Below, piece by piece: positions 32,412 to 44,651 of a stretch of DNA of 51,837 nt. A program made the position numbers and the translations under genes. The number at the start of each line of letters is the position of its first letter. The first letter of the stretch is position 1. The notes below the pieces were generated by a model that did no database searches, was not told where the DNA came from, and saw nothing but the letters and a program-made list of their open reading frames with translations. This stretch comes from Zarea fungicola (Eukaryota; Ascomycota; Sordariomycetes; Hypocreales; Cordycipitaceae): the NCBI GenBank assembly GCA_900169235.1, contig FWCC01000443.1:1-51837 (forward strand), written 5' to 3'.

Positions 32412-35399
32412 TTAACCAGTCTCGTGGACAAGGCTTTTTTCATTAACAAGAATCAGCCTCTTGTCTTCGAGGGCCTCTGATACAAGACCATCGTCGAGGA
32501 GAAACTTTTCTCGCAGACCTGGGTCGAGTGGTTGCTGTTGTGCATGGGGGCTGCGCGAAGCACGGGGCGTTGCCGGCTCGTCGTAGTCGTCAGGCCACAA
32601 AATGCGTCTTGCTTCTTCATCTGTCATTGGTGGCTCATGCTCGTCGTTTTCCTCGATGGGTGGTACAGTCGTTTGCGCTTGCGCTGCCGGGGTGTACACC
32701 GTAGGAGAAGCCGTTGCGCATGCCATTGGCGCTGCGCTGGGGGACGAACCACTGCGCGACGACGACGACTCTGCCGGGGTGGCTGCTGTCATGGGCATCT
32801 CATCGCTTTCCAGGTCGCTGTACAAGTCGACATCTTCGCCATCGTCGTCTCCGTCGCTATCAAACGCCATGGAGTTGGCCGTGCCATCGAGTCTGCGATC
32901 CTTAAGATAATCTGATTCGGATTTGCGTATCTTCTCCTCCGCATTATTGATCGTCAAGGGCACCGGCTGGGTTACTGAACCGCTACGCATCTTGCCCGCC
33001 CGCAGGATGTTTCGCATAAGGAGCAACTCGTACGTCTTGTACGTCTCATAAAACGCACGGTTCACGCGGGCGGTAGCATGGAGATCCTCGATGCTGGTGA
33101 TTTCGCCAAGGACTTGCAGCAGCACGCTTTCCGGGAACTCGGTCGCGACTGTGTAGCTGTCATTTGGTGCGGCCATGCGACCGAGGCCGGTCGCGACTTG
33201 TGATTGCGGCTCCGTCATGGCATGCTTGGAAAGCGCCCAGCCGTGACTTTTGCCGCTAATATCGTACAATGTAAGACCAGTGACGCTATTATAAATGTCT
33301 GCCACGGCTGTACGAAAGGATGGAATAGGGTCGCATACACCGCCGCGGTGTACAGGGGCTGGCGGACTCGGCAGTAATCGCAGCATATCAACAATCTGCG
33401 CCAGGCTTTTAGGTGGAAACAAGGCTTCGGGTTCTCCAGTCATGGCCTTGGACTGTATGACGGTTGACAGCATATTCATGTTGTTGAAGACCATCATGAG
33501 CCAACCAAGGTTGGTTGCGTCACACCAGTGGCTACCTTTGGGGCAACGTGGTATCGTTGTGAGAGCCAATGTTGGATTCTGCTGTACGGCGGTGCCCGCG
33601 CTGCCCCAGATGGTAGGAGGCGGCTCGTCCGGCTCTGCAGCCGCGGTAGGTAGGCTGGTCGGGGGCTTCGTGTACTCTTGCAATGTCGCGGTACAACAGT
33701 CGTGGAGCTGTGCAATTTTGGTTGAACGAACGGCCCAAATTTTATCCTTGATCTTCTGCGGCCACGGCTTGGTTTGCAAGTCCTTCTCGTCAATTAGATG
33801 CAAAATGGCGCTTTTAGACATTCTCGTAAACAACCCACGGGAGCCAAAGGCGTAGCTGATGATCAGGAGGCCGTCAGGCATGTCGTCTGCGCCACGATGC
33901 ATCCATTGAGGTAGCCACCGGTGCTCAACCATCAGTTCAAGTGGCGATGTGCTTTTGAATCTGAGACAGCATTGCGCAATTGCCACAAATTGGTCAAAGC
34001 TGATGTCGCGCGGTACATTTTCGTTGTGCATGTGTGCAGCATGCATGAGAATCTCGAAGCATTCCTGGTTATTGGTTTCTCGCTGTGGCATGCGGTATAA
34101 CCAAGTCTCAGTGCCGTCTTTGTAGTAGTTTTTAATGGGAGGAGGAGGTAGTTGGCCTGTGATGTCCTCAGCCTCGTGCAGGTGGAGGCTACTCGCATGG
34201 CCGGAGAACATGCGCGCAAAGATCGGCGAAGTCTCGGCTAGCATGTAGGAAGACACACGGAAGCGCAGGACTGGATCCTCAGGGGAGCAGCCAGCGTGGA
34301 GATTGGCAAATTCGAGAATGGCGTCTCCGCGTTCAGATACGGGGAACTCCCGCACTTCTCGTGAGGGTGCAATTCCCGACTCGGCAGATTGAACAATCTG
34401 CCTGATTTCATTCAACTCCTGTTTGGCCTTCTCATAGTTCCGGAATCGGATTTCATATCGTGGAAACTGCCCTGTATTAGAAGCGTGACAGTGCTGCACG
34501 GGGCCTGGCATTCCAACTTACAAATTGAGGATCTGCTGACAAAACTCGGGTCACTGAGGCGTTACGCATACGGTGTACCGCTTCACGTCGGAATTTCCTA
34601 TTAGTGAAAAGTGCTTCAAGCATCTCAGGTGTCGCGTCTCTTTCATAACTCTTGTAGGTCTCTGCAAGACTGATTCTGAAGGAATCGTTGAGTGCTTCAA
34701 CGTAGCTTCGCCACTCGCGAATAGGTGTCATCCAAAGCTCACTTCCATGGATTCCCAGCCGATTAGCTCCACCACTCGAGACGACCTCGGTGAGACTCCT
34801 GCCGCTGAAGGAGCTTCTATTGTCGAGCAGTCCGGGGCTCCTGGGTGAATCAATGTATGAGTCTTGCCGCGTGAGCGTTTCTGTAGCACTGGCCGAGGTA
34901 CGGAGAGGCTTCATTTCTTCTTGCATAATTGCAAGGCATAATGCAGTGCAGCGTTCCTTCACTTTGGAGAACTCCTTGTACGCCTGGTCTACATGGCTTG
35001 GGCCAGAGGGGGCCGAGCGGATGCGCTGGACCAGAGTCTGCAGTTCACGACCATGGCTCTCGGGTTCGTGGAAGGAGGCGGAATCACTCGGTCGCAAAGT
35101 GTATGTATCGGCTAGGTCGGTCTCGCTCGTAGGGATGGTTTGTTTTTGCTGCTGCAGCTTGGTATGTTAGAAGAGAAACGGACACCCGCAGGAGTGTGAC
35201 GGACACTCCAGCAGAGTAAGGAGCGGCGCCGCCGCGCTGCACGCGCGCTTGGGATACATACTGAGGGATAAGCATTCTCCTTGAGTGAGCCTTTGCGCCG
35301 AATTTTGACGAGCGCTGAGAAAGAACCCAAGCGCGAGGACTTTGAGGGTAGCAAAGCAGACGGAGGGCCGCTGTCGCTGTTTGTCCTGGACTTGGTCAT
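32412..35399 (-). CDS. BTB/POZ-like and F-box-like regulatory protein
   Basis: Spliced model 35399..35262, 35151..34522, 34466..32412; 940 aa. The first exon starts MTKSRTNSDSGPPSALLPSK. Introns are 110 nt (GTATGT, TGCAG) and 55 nt (GTAAGT, GGCAG), both phase 0. Residues about 60-256 are helical and charged. About 303-350 hold a BTB-like start (GDAILEFANLHAG ... LRFRVSSYMLAETSPIFARM), followed by a helical region (FEILMHAAHMHNENVPRDIS, FDQFVAIAQCCLRFKS). Fungi have many such BTB-type proteins of unknown partner. About 697-745 resemble an F-box (FPESVLLQVLGEITSIEDLH). The C-terminal 150 residues are acidic and Ser-rich with an EEARRILWPDDYDEP motif. A link to ubiquitin ligases is inference from the two domain types. 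Confidence 0.75.
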
Positions 35400-37832
35400 G
35401 GCGAGTGCGTGCGAGCGGCCGCACTGCCCACTATGGCGACGGTCTAGCGTTGTCGGCCCCCAATTGTCGCAAATGGTATTGTAGCAGCAAGCAGGTCTCG
35501 TGTTGCCGTAGGTTGCCTTGACTTGCACAGCATATGACAAAAAGGCATGACTTTTCCTCTTGGCCGGCCGGAAGGAGGAGAGGACGGGAAGGGGAGGGAA
35601 CTCTGTGGTACGACGGGCCTCCAAGCCCAAAGAGATATTGCCAATGTCAAGCCTCGCTCTTGGCAGTGACTCGCCACTGTGGCAAGCTTCGCATTAGTTG
35701 GAACTCGGAGATTGGCGTGGCTTGTCCAAGATTGATGCTATTTACAAGGGCAAAGAAAGAAATGTTGCCGAAGATTTCGTGGCCCGTCTTTTTGTGTACT
35801 CTTCAGTGACTGTTGCGCAGGGTCCAAAGTTGGCCGTTTTTCAATGTCACAGTGGGTGGGGTGGGAACGAACACAGCAGCAGAGGGTTGCAACGGAGATC
35901 GACGACTGAGGTATAACGGGGTGGCCAAGGTTAAATGTAGAATGTGGTGCGACTCAAACTTGCGCCCCCACCGGCAGACGGGTAACTTAAATGGAGGCTG
36001 TATATATGTATGTGTACGTATCCTTGTGCAGATGAGACGGCCAGGTGGCGTAGCGAGATTTCAGGCTATCTGGCCGCCAATGGGTGGAAAGGGGCGAGTC
36101 TCGCCGATGAGGATGTGAGCTGAGGAGTGATGATGAGGCCTAGGGTTGAAAGAAGGACGATTAATCAAAATTTTGCCCAAACTGACTCAGTATATCGGTA
36201 GCGCAGCGGCCTCTAATAAATAGTCGGAGCGTGTCGAACAGGCAGTTGGTGGAGGAAAGAAACATGGGGAAGCAGAATGTGGGGGAATAGACATACTTTG
36301 ACAGCCAAAGAGTCTGGGCGTGAGGCACTGAGTTTACAGCGGCCCCAGTGGCTCTTATTAGGCCTTGAGCCGCTCGGTCTTCGGCCGGCAGCAGCGATAC
36401 CTAGGTAGGTAGAAGCTGACCGAGGAAACGAACGATGGGGTAGCCCAAGACACGGCGGATAATGGCGCTGTCAGAGCGGGGGATTAATTCGGGGGAGGGG
36501 AACCCCTGTAGCGCAAGCTCGAGCCTGTAATTTTAGTGACTGATCGCTGTACTGGTAGATGTGTGGATTTACTCGGCGGTTTCTGTGAAATGTTGAAGAG
36601 CCCGCGCCGTCTGCACCAGACAATCCAGAGAGGGTTAGTGGTTGATTGCAAACTGGTAATTGGTACCTGTCTGCCGAGTTAACCTGGCTACCTGTCAACA
36701 TGTACTCGGTCCACGATATACCAAGGTACCTAGTAAAAGTCGCCAGGCCATCATATGTACACTTAGTACCTGTATTTATACCTTCCGGCTAGTCCGTACC
36801 CCAGTCGTGCTTCAGCCTCACTCGCCACACCACCACTTGACCTGCCAGCCAATGCAAGGTCTCTTCTTCCACAGCCACCAAAGAGCATTGAATGCCGTTT
36901 TCTGGGAAAACTGCTGCCTAATCATAAACTCTGACCTTTACCATGCAGATATCCGCATCTATTAATAGTCTCCTGCGCTCTTGTGCATCCGATAGGGCTG
37001 ATTCTAAATCGCCGCCTGCAATACGATGTCACCTGTACACCAACCTCGACATGAAAAGAAAGTCTCCAAGTCTTGGTAGCGAGGTTGTAGTTCACTTGAC
37101 CTCACAGGCTCATCATTTACTGTACACTATTCACTCTCCCACACATCAAAGACCGTAAAACTGTTCTTTGATATTTCTTTAGTCTTTTACCTTTTTTTTT
37201 TCTTTTGGATCAATGTTTCATGTTTCTGCTGCTTCATATCTCTACTAGCTGTATCCCCTTTTTGTTGCAAATACCCTTCTATACCGCTCCACAGTCTACC
37301 TTCACATCAATACCAAATTGCGCTTTTGAGTCGCCTCGGCTATCGTTTAAGTCTCATGTTGCCCCTTCTCCAGTCTGTCCTTCTTCCTCTTTCCTCTTCT
37401 GCATCTTCTTCACCAAAAGGTTGAGTCAATGTCAAACGCCTGGACCCCCATCATAGAACTGAGCGCCGGTTCCCTTTGCCTGGTCTACAAGCTTTCTCTC
37501 TTCCCTTGTCCCCCTTCGCCGTTTTCCTGTGATGTCTTAATATGTGCAAGTGTGATGCCATGGTAATCCCTGTCAAATGTATAGTCTTTCGCAACAACTC
37601 CGTTCCACAAAATAAATGATATCAAAACAATGTCCAATTTCGTAAGAGAGCCCAGGCCCTCTCTCTCTCTCCAAACAAAAAAAAAGCAGAAAAGTGAAAA
37701 ATGCAAAAATGCAAAAAGGAAAAAGACAGTTTTTGCACAGTCGTCTTCGGGCGTAAAATAAATGGCAAGTCACAATTCAATTCGGCATTGTATGCCATCA
37801 TTGGGGCTCACATGATAATCGAGTTTCATAAA
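35400..37832. other. Long gap: BTB-gene promoter and an unassigned promoter-like region
   Basis: 2.4 kb. Up to about 36300 the plus strand is purine-rich (for example 35570-35600), consistent with the start region of the minus-strand BTB gene. From 36770 to 37460 the bias flips to pyrimidines on the plus strand, with a TATTTATA near 36774. No plus-strand gene follows; the next gene is convergent. A TACCTAGGTAGGTA motif lies at 36399. Confidence 0.5.
36770..37460 (+). promoter_or_regulatory. Promoter-like pyrimidine-rich tract without a downstream gene
   Basis: A TATTTATA-like box near 36774 is followed by CAC/CT-rich sequence and long T/C runs (37183-37205, 37370-37425), as seen before real genes in this window. 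The only frames after it are short and end quickly. It could drive a non-coding or antisense transcript toward the 3' end of the nucleotidyltransferase gene. Purely composition-based. Confidence 0.25.
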
Positions 37833-40800
37833 TCACCCGCCTTTGCGCTCCGATTCATTCTTCGGCGGTTGCTCGTTGTGGCTTGTCAAGTTCAATCCAC
37901 TGGCGCCCTTCTTCTTCCGCCCCCCAGCTTTCTGCCATCCAGAATCGCTTTCGCTCTTCACACCCCGCACATGTCCATTTTCTCTCGGCGGGTTGGATCT
38001 TTGTGATGTCGCATTAGACTTTTGGTGCTTGCCTTTCTGGTTATCCAGGTTGGCAGAGATCTTGTCCGTCACTGGCGACTTCTTGCCTTCGGCTCCGCCG
38101 GCAGGCTTTGGTGCAGGCCGCAATGTCAGGGGGTTGCCAGAAACGCTATCGTTCTTTCTGTGCGTCGTCGGAGACGGCGTTCGGTTTTCGTACACTGGTG
38201 ATAGGTGTGCCATATCAGCCATTGAGGCTTTGCTAATCCGATTATCTCCCATCGCAAGATCCAGTGGCGCAATAATACCACTCGACGTATTTCTAGACTG
38301 CTGTCGCTGTCGAACAGCAGGGGAGGACTTTGCCGTTGCACCTCCATTTACACCAGTCCCAGACGTGTGTGGCTTACCGTCCTGCGGCAGCCCGGCTGAT
38401 CCAGGATAGTATGGATGCATCGAGGCTATTCTTTCTCGAAATGACGTGTCGTCCGCGGGAGGTAACATGGACGGCGGCTGTGCTGAGCCATTCGCAACAA
38501 CAGGCGAGTATTCTTGCGCTACGCCAGTAGTCATGCTACCTACTAAACCTGCACTCACAGGGTGCTGAAGCATCGGAGTTGCGCTGAGAGGTGCTTGAAT
38601 TTGCAAGGCATTTTCGAAGCCAAGGCCATTGGGAGGGGCAAGCTCAGTGTTCGGCATGAAAGTCGAAGGATTGTAGTTCGCAGCTCTACCGCTAGACCCA
38701 TTCACGACAAGCGGTCGTGAATTGTCTTTGTCCTGGTTACCTGGGAATGGCGCCGAGGGAAGCGGAGCCGACGATGTACCGACCGAATATGCTCGGGCAT
38801 GACCAAGAGGTGATGGGGACCGTGACGCTCTCCGCATTCGCCTATCCAGTAAAGTTTGGGGCAGCTGTTCTGTAGAGAGCCTACGCTGGCCTGCGCTGGT
38901 AGAAGACAGGTCACCGAAGGCTAAACCTGCCGGAGCCGCTTGCTGCTTTGTGCGCTGTTTGCTTGGACTCAGACTTCTAGCCATAAAGAACCCATTCGAC
39001 TGCGCATCATCAGATATTGGGGATTCTGTTTTTGCTTTCGGTGTCGTATCACAGTCAGCATCGTCCGGCATGAAACTTGGAATGGGTGCTCCATTCGGGC
39101 TCTTCGCCATGTAAAGAACTGGACTTGTTGCCACTTGGCCAGCCAAACTATACGACGCCGGCAATTGGGGCGTAGCTTGCGCTTGCGACCGAAATGCTGG
39201 CTGTGACTGTGATCGTATTGAGCCACTTGAAGTCGCTCCGGAATCTGCAGTAGCCGATCTCTGTAATGAGCGTCGAAAGTCTTGTGTGGAGTGGCTAGTC
39301 GTCACTGGTGATGAAGGATAAGTTCCGTATCCTTGTGCTGTTGGCTGATAGAATGCATGGCCAAGACCCATACTGTACATAGCGTAGAGCTCCGGCCGCA
39401 GAGGAGCCGATGTTGGTGCAGTGTCAAACGAATTCGTCCGCGAGCGATCCGAAGCTTGTTGTGCAGAGCCTGAACTACTAGACATCCTCTGTTGCTGACT
39501 CAGATTCTGGTGCTGAAGGAAAGCTGGCGAGTTCGCGTATAGATGAAGCTGGCGCATCGACTCCTGTTGGTACACCATTTGCGTGACGAGATCTTGCTGA
39601 GCGTATTGGAATTGGTACTGCGGATTTTGATACCATGATAAATCATGTGCCAAGTTTACGGGTGGAATAAACATGCTGCCGTCATATGTTGGTACGCTTG
39701 ATGACGCGCGTCTGTTAGAGCCACCTCCACGAAAGTTGTTGTTATGGCGATTGCCTCTATGATTGCCACGTCCACCGCGACCAGAATGTGACTGTGACGA
39801 GCTTCGTAGAAGAACAGGGCGGGGCTGCGGCGTAGGTCGAGACCATACGCGCTCTTCCTCCTTGGGGAAGACAAACTGCTCACATGCCTCTGATAGCTTC
39901 CCTTGGGATATGAGGTCGAATGCCCTTCGCATCTCCAAGTGAAGGCCACGGAACGAGTACTCATCTGCTGTATTTCCCAAGTTTCTTGCCGTACTAAAGG
40001 GTTCTTCAACACAAAGTTGGTTATTCAAGGCGTAGTTCCACTTTTTGTCTGATTTCGTCAGAATTCGACCGAGTCTCACGGACAGCACGTGCTTATCGTA
40101 GTCAAATTCGTGTGCATAAAATCGAAAAAATTGGAATAGAAGTTCGGCGACGGAGGATTTGTTATGTTTGCCGTACCCTTTGATTTTCTTCATATTGTCG
40201 GCAAATTCACCAAAGGTGCCGTCGGGCTTCGGGAGTTTGTAAGGTAATTGATGTAGAGCAGGGAGAACGGGCGGATTGCGAAGCTGTAAAAATGCAATAA
40301 TGAGGCATATCCACGTATATGAACTTAGCGTGCCACCGAATGCTGCACTGACATTAGCACTTCGACCGTGGTACGAACGTCATTTTAGCAACCTACCAGC
40401 GTCATTGACTATGCGTCTCCTCGTCCAGTACTTTATTACCATGGCCAACTGTCGCACTCGCGGGTCGGCATCCACGTATGTGCGCACCATACGGGTGTTT
40501 TCTAGAGCGACGGTATTGTTGACATTCATATCACAAGCGAGGCCGAGTTCGGGATCCCAGATCTTGACAATCGGGACTTTGGCGGCGGATATGCAGACAA
40601 CCTTTTCCATTCCACCTGCGAAGCATGTTAGCAAAGCAGTCCAGGATGACAATGTTCAAGTTGGCACATACGTCTAGCCAGCAGATCGGCAATTATGCAC
40701 ACGCCTTCGAGTTCACGCCATGATGTCGTGATGCAAATGTCCACTGGAATTGGTTAGTCGCAAGTAGCGTCACATCAAGTACGGATGCCCATACCATCTG

Positions 40801-41803
40801 ATGAATCCGAGCAAAGCAAATTGCCCGAAGATCCGAACAAATGCACCTTAATATCGTGGCCCGGCCATTCATCGTTGAATATCTTTTCAAGCTTGTCTAC
40901 GAGTCGTTTTCGATTTTCTTCGACCTGCTCCGTTGGGAGGAGCTCATCATATAGGTCGCGCATGTCTTTGGCCAGTTTGTCTTCTTCTTCTTCACCTAGT
41001 TTTGGTGCAACAGTACGCATGTCGAGCTTCTCGAGACGGTCGCTACCAACGGAATATGGTATTCTCCTCCTCGAATTTATTTGGGCGGTCTCATATTTGC
41101 ATCCACCGAGTCGCGGTGGGAGGGGGCGCAGGGATGGCAGTGTGCCGTTGGTTTCGGAGTACGCTGAGCGCGGTGAGTGATTTGCACCGGCGTTTGGGGA
41201 TGGGTCGCGGGATTCAAAAGAAAATTGCCTCGCATGCTGGTGCGGCGTGGAGGGAACCGAACTCGAGTGTCCCTGGGGAGAGGTGGACAGAGCGGCAGAT
41301 CTCTGCGCCCAGTTCTTGGACGAATCCGCTCCTTGCCTCGTTGGCATCTTGGCCGGAGCGTCTTTGGAGGTTATAACCAAACGGTTCTTCTCGGAGTTCT
41401 GACCGGATCGGCTCCCATTTCCCGACGTGGTGTTTGACTTGCCAGGCGTGTGTTCTTTCAGCGATGCCCTGCTAGAAGTACGCGATCGTGGCGCGGCCTG
41501 GATGGAAGGTGACGTGACGAGGGGAGGGAGTGGCGGCGTCTGCAGGCCACCACCCCTCGTAGGGGATATGAGCTTGTTGTAGTGGAGGAGCTGCGCGTGG
41601 TATATATTCGACTGTTGGGGGAGCCAAAGGGGGAGGAACTCGAGGTGCGTCGGGAAGGGGACTGTGTGAGCGGCCGAGGCTTCCTGCGCCCGGTCTGCGG
41701 CGGCTGCAGTTGCCTTGGAACTCGATGCTGAGGAACCCGGAGTGTTCCAAGGCTGTGGAGAATAAGACTGTTTGGATTCGGACGTTGACGTCCTGGCCTC
41801 CAT
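37833..41803 (-). CDS. Cid1-family terminal nucleotidyltransferase (non-canonical poly(A)/poly(U) polymerase, CutA/CutB-like)
   Basis: Spliced model 41803..40795, 40743..40672, 40615..40397, 40342..37833; 1269 aa; introns of 51, 56 and 54 nt. Residues 1-240 are disordered, Ser/Pro-rich. The polymerase-beta-type core has FGSSGNLLCSDSSDVDICIT; D336 and D338 are the metal-binding pair and D389 (ACDMNVNN) the third acidic residue. The PAP-associated domain has TLSSYTWICLIIAFLQ, SVAELLFQFFRFYAHEFDYD and LHLEMRRAFDLISQGKLSEA. After it come an RGG-type stretch (GRGGRGNHRGNRHNNNF) and about 500 disordered residues ending in a Lys/Gly-rich tail. Relatives add U, C/U or A to mRNA 3' ends and promote decapping (CutA in Aspergillus nidulans, Cid1 in fission yeast). 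The nucleotide preference cannot be read from the sequence. Confidence 0.88.
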
Positions 41804-44651
41804 GAAGAATGCAAGTGTTGGCAGAGCTACTCGCAGGCGACAGCGGCGGATGGGCAGACTGTGGCGAGAGAAGCCTGAGGATCAGCGAGCGGGTCAAACG
41901 GACGAGGCTGCGAGACGTAAATGCGTTGATTGATCGGTACGGAGACTTTCAGCTGTTGGTGGCTGTAGTGCATTTATCAGCATGGGGCGTTTGACGGCGG
42001 CGAATGTATGTCTCTAGAGATTGGATGACAGGCAAGGTGGCAATGCCCAGAACAAAGGCGAATGATCTAAGCGTGGTCGAGGGGTCCCGCCTCTGACTTG
42101 GCCACTAGAGGATAAACGACGGGAAGCGAGGGCGATCGAGGGTATGGCTGCACAGCGGCCCAATAAAGTATCGAATTCAAGCCCGCTGATTGCGCTCACA
42201 AAAGAACGGAGAGAGGCTCACGGGAACGTCGACTCAGGATCGAACGGTTATCGCTGCGAGCACGGCAAAAGGGGGTTTTGTAGCCGGGGGGGTTCCAAGG
42301 CAACAGGCCAGGATCTCGGATGAGGGATGGCGGGCGCTGGTCTCAGAGGATGAGAAACGCTGCAGCCAGGAAAATAAATGGCCGGGAAGGGGGTGGCTAT
42401 TCGATGAATGGACGGCAGCGGGCTGTGTCAAGGTGAATCGTCAAAAACTCCAATCCAGCATGGGGATCTCGAAGTGCAGGCCGGAGTGGTTGAAGTGTGG
42501 AAGCAAGTCTTATAATTGGGACCACCTGGAGGGCCCTCCTCAGTCGAGTCAATGAGCGACTGTCTGGCGGCGCAGGTTGGGTTTAGTTGGTTGGCAATTA
42601 TCCATCCACTAACAAGTGCTGGTAACTTCGCTAACGGGACTAGCGGAACCAACTTCAATGATAGAGGGCCACAGAGAAGCCCACTGGCAGTGGTAATTGA
42701 GTCCCCGTGTACCTAACAGCTACACGCCTTTCTGTGGTGCCTGTTAGTGCAAATGCAGAACAGGCACAGGGCACTGGACAGCGGGTGGTGGGGTATCACT
42801 TTAGGGGGCTCGCTGGGGCTTTTTGCGTGAAGAGGGTGCCCGTTTGGTGGCGTGAAGCAGCACTAATAATAATTGTGCAAACGGGTACGAGAATTGGCGT
42901 TTTCAGTGGGAAAGAAAAAAAAGTCACAGGCCAGTGGTGGTGCCTGAAGACAAGGCAGGACGAGACAGTACCTGCTACGCCCGCGCTAGGCCATTGTTGT
43001 ACCGTATTCTGCCTGCACAGTTGTCCATAAAGCAGCCCTGCATTGTACATCTACGAATGATCTTTCAAATACATGCCCGAGTCTTTTCTTCGAAACTATA
43101 AAAACGAGAAATACGCCACTTGCGACTCTGGTCTTTTCAGCTGCGGCCAGAGCCACTTCGTGCTGATGATCTTGGTCGGCCTGATGCAAATAGGTAGGAA
43201 GTAACCACCAAACCAACTACCAGTAAGAGGACCATTGTAGCCATTGTTTCGCAGCCCTAGTGCCGCACTGCACTGCACAAGTAACTTCTTTATCCTTAGT
43301 ATTATTACCTTTTCGTACACTGCAAGTACATCCTCACCTTCCCGCCATGTCTATATGGATTCCGTTTTTTGTCTTGTCTTCACTTCGACCCACACGAATG
43401 GCCTAGCAACTGGAGGATAACAAACAATCAGAAAAAACCAATCAGAAAAAACCAAGCCAATACTCTGATCTGGCACCTGGGTCGTGATCCTCAGCAATGG
43501 ACCTCGTTCTGCCCCACATTTGCCAATTGCTACTCCCGCACCGCGGGCTGAATCAAATAACACTATCCCGTACTGTGCGGGGTGAGGCCCTGCCAGTGGG
43601 AAGCGTCCCTGCACTGTGGCGGACTGTGTAGTTTTGGCTCGCAGCAGCTGACAGCCCATTCTAAATGTACGGTGCGAAATGAACTGCTACAAGGCCAGGT
43701 TGGCCTGAGTCGTTTGAGTCGTTTTGACAAGAGCAGGCATCACAGCGTCAAACATCTCAGGTCGCACGCAATACCCGCTCAGTCTCAGCGAATTCACTGC
43801 TGCAGGGAGAAGGAGTTCGGAAGGGGAACAATCCTGCTTGCCCTCTTCTTCCCAACAAGCAAGTCAGTCCGAGACGGTGGCCCGAGGTTTATAGGGCTCG
43901 TTACTGGCCATGATTGCAAGGGCTCCACGACAAGGATGTTCGCTGCTTCATTACTGGTAACTAGACGCTACGAAGTACAGAGTACTTCTCACTCCTATTT
44001 AGATGTATGTATGCAGAATCGTCGCCCGCGATCTCGCCCGTCTTTCATCGCCGTCTGACCATTGGACAGACAATTGGGCATCTGGGCTTCTGCTGAAAAC
44101 CATCTCGGCTGTCCGTTCAGTCTTCGTTTTTCCGATACCATCCGTCATAACAGAAGGGACCAGCCAGGAGCTCTGAACCTTAGTCCATCTCCTCTGGCCC
44201 ATGCTTACATCTGAGAAGCTAACGGACGACGCAGATTTCAGTGTTGCCCGGTCTGGAGTTGCCCCCCCCATCTACTCATTTCCGGTAAATTAACCCAACT
44301 TCCTGCGGCCCCCCGCTTTGCACGGGCCAAGTGCTATAATAATCCCTGGTGACAATTCAAAAGCGTGTCACCCTGCACCAGATGAGCTGTCGAAGAAATT
44401 AGACTTGGCATTTGTTAATCAGTCTTCACTGTTCCTCTCAGGCAAACATTTACTACTCAGCTCCAGATACTCTTGTTGTACCACGTGGCATAGGGCTCTA
44501 CTGCCCTTGCCTCACGGCGTCCCCAGTACCTCTAATTCACAGAGAGTAGACAAACATGCATGTTGATGAATCAGGTTTGTGCCACAAAGTTACTTCTGTA
44601 TCGGGAAAACTGGGCAACAAGTAATTGTCATCAAGCGCATCGGACAAGTAG
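41804..44651. other. Long gap: nucleotidyltransferase promoter and gene-free sequence
   Basis: 2.85 kb. The left 600-800 bp is purine-rich on the plus strand, fitting a long 5' region of the minus-strand polymerase gene. The rest holds short frames only. A perfect 14-bp tandem duplication lies at 43426-43453. No RNA gene recognised. Confidence 0.45.
43426..43453 (+). repeat. Perfect 14-bp tandem duplication (AATCAGAAAAAACC x2)
   Basis: Two identical adjacent copies, each joined to the next through CCAA(T) sequence. A CCAAT-like box is thereby created at the junction. Likely a recent replication-slippage event. Confidence 0.85.

Noticed and set aside
35043..35097. Start of the BTB protein at 35097
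   Set aside because: The codon there is TTG; splicing to a first exon at 35399..35262 gives an ATG start in phase.
36199..36209. TAGCGCAGCGG, a match to the tRNA A box
   Set aside because: No GGTTCGANNCC B box at the right distance and no acceptor-stem pairing.
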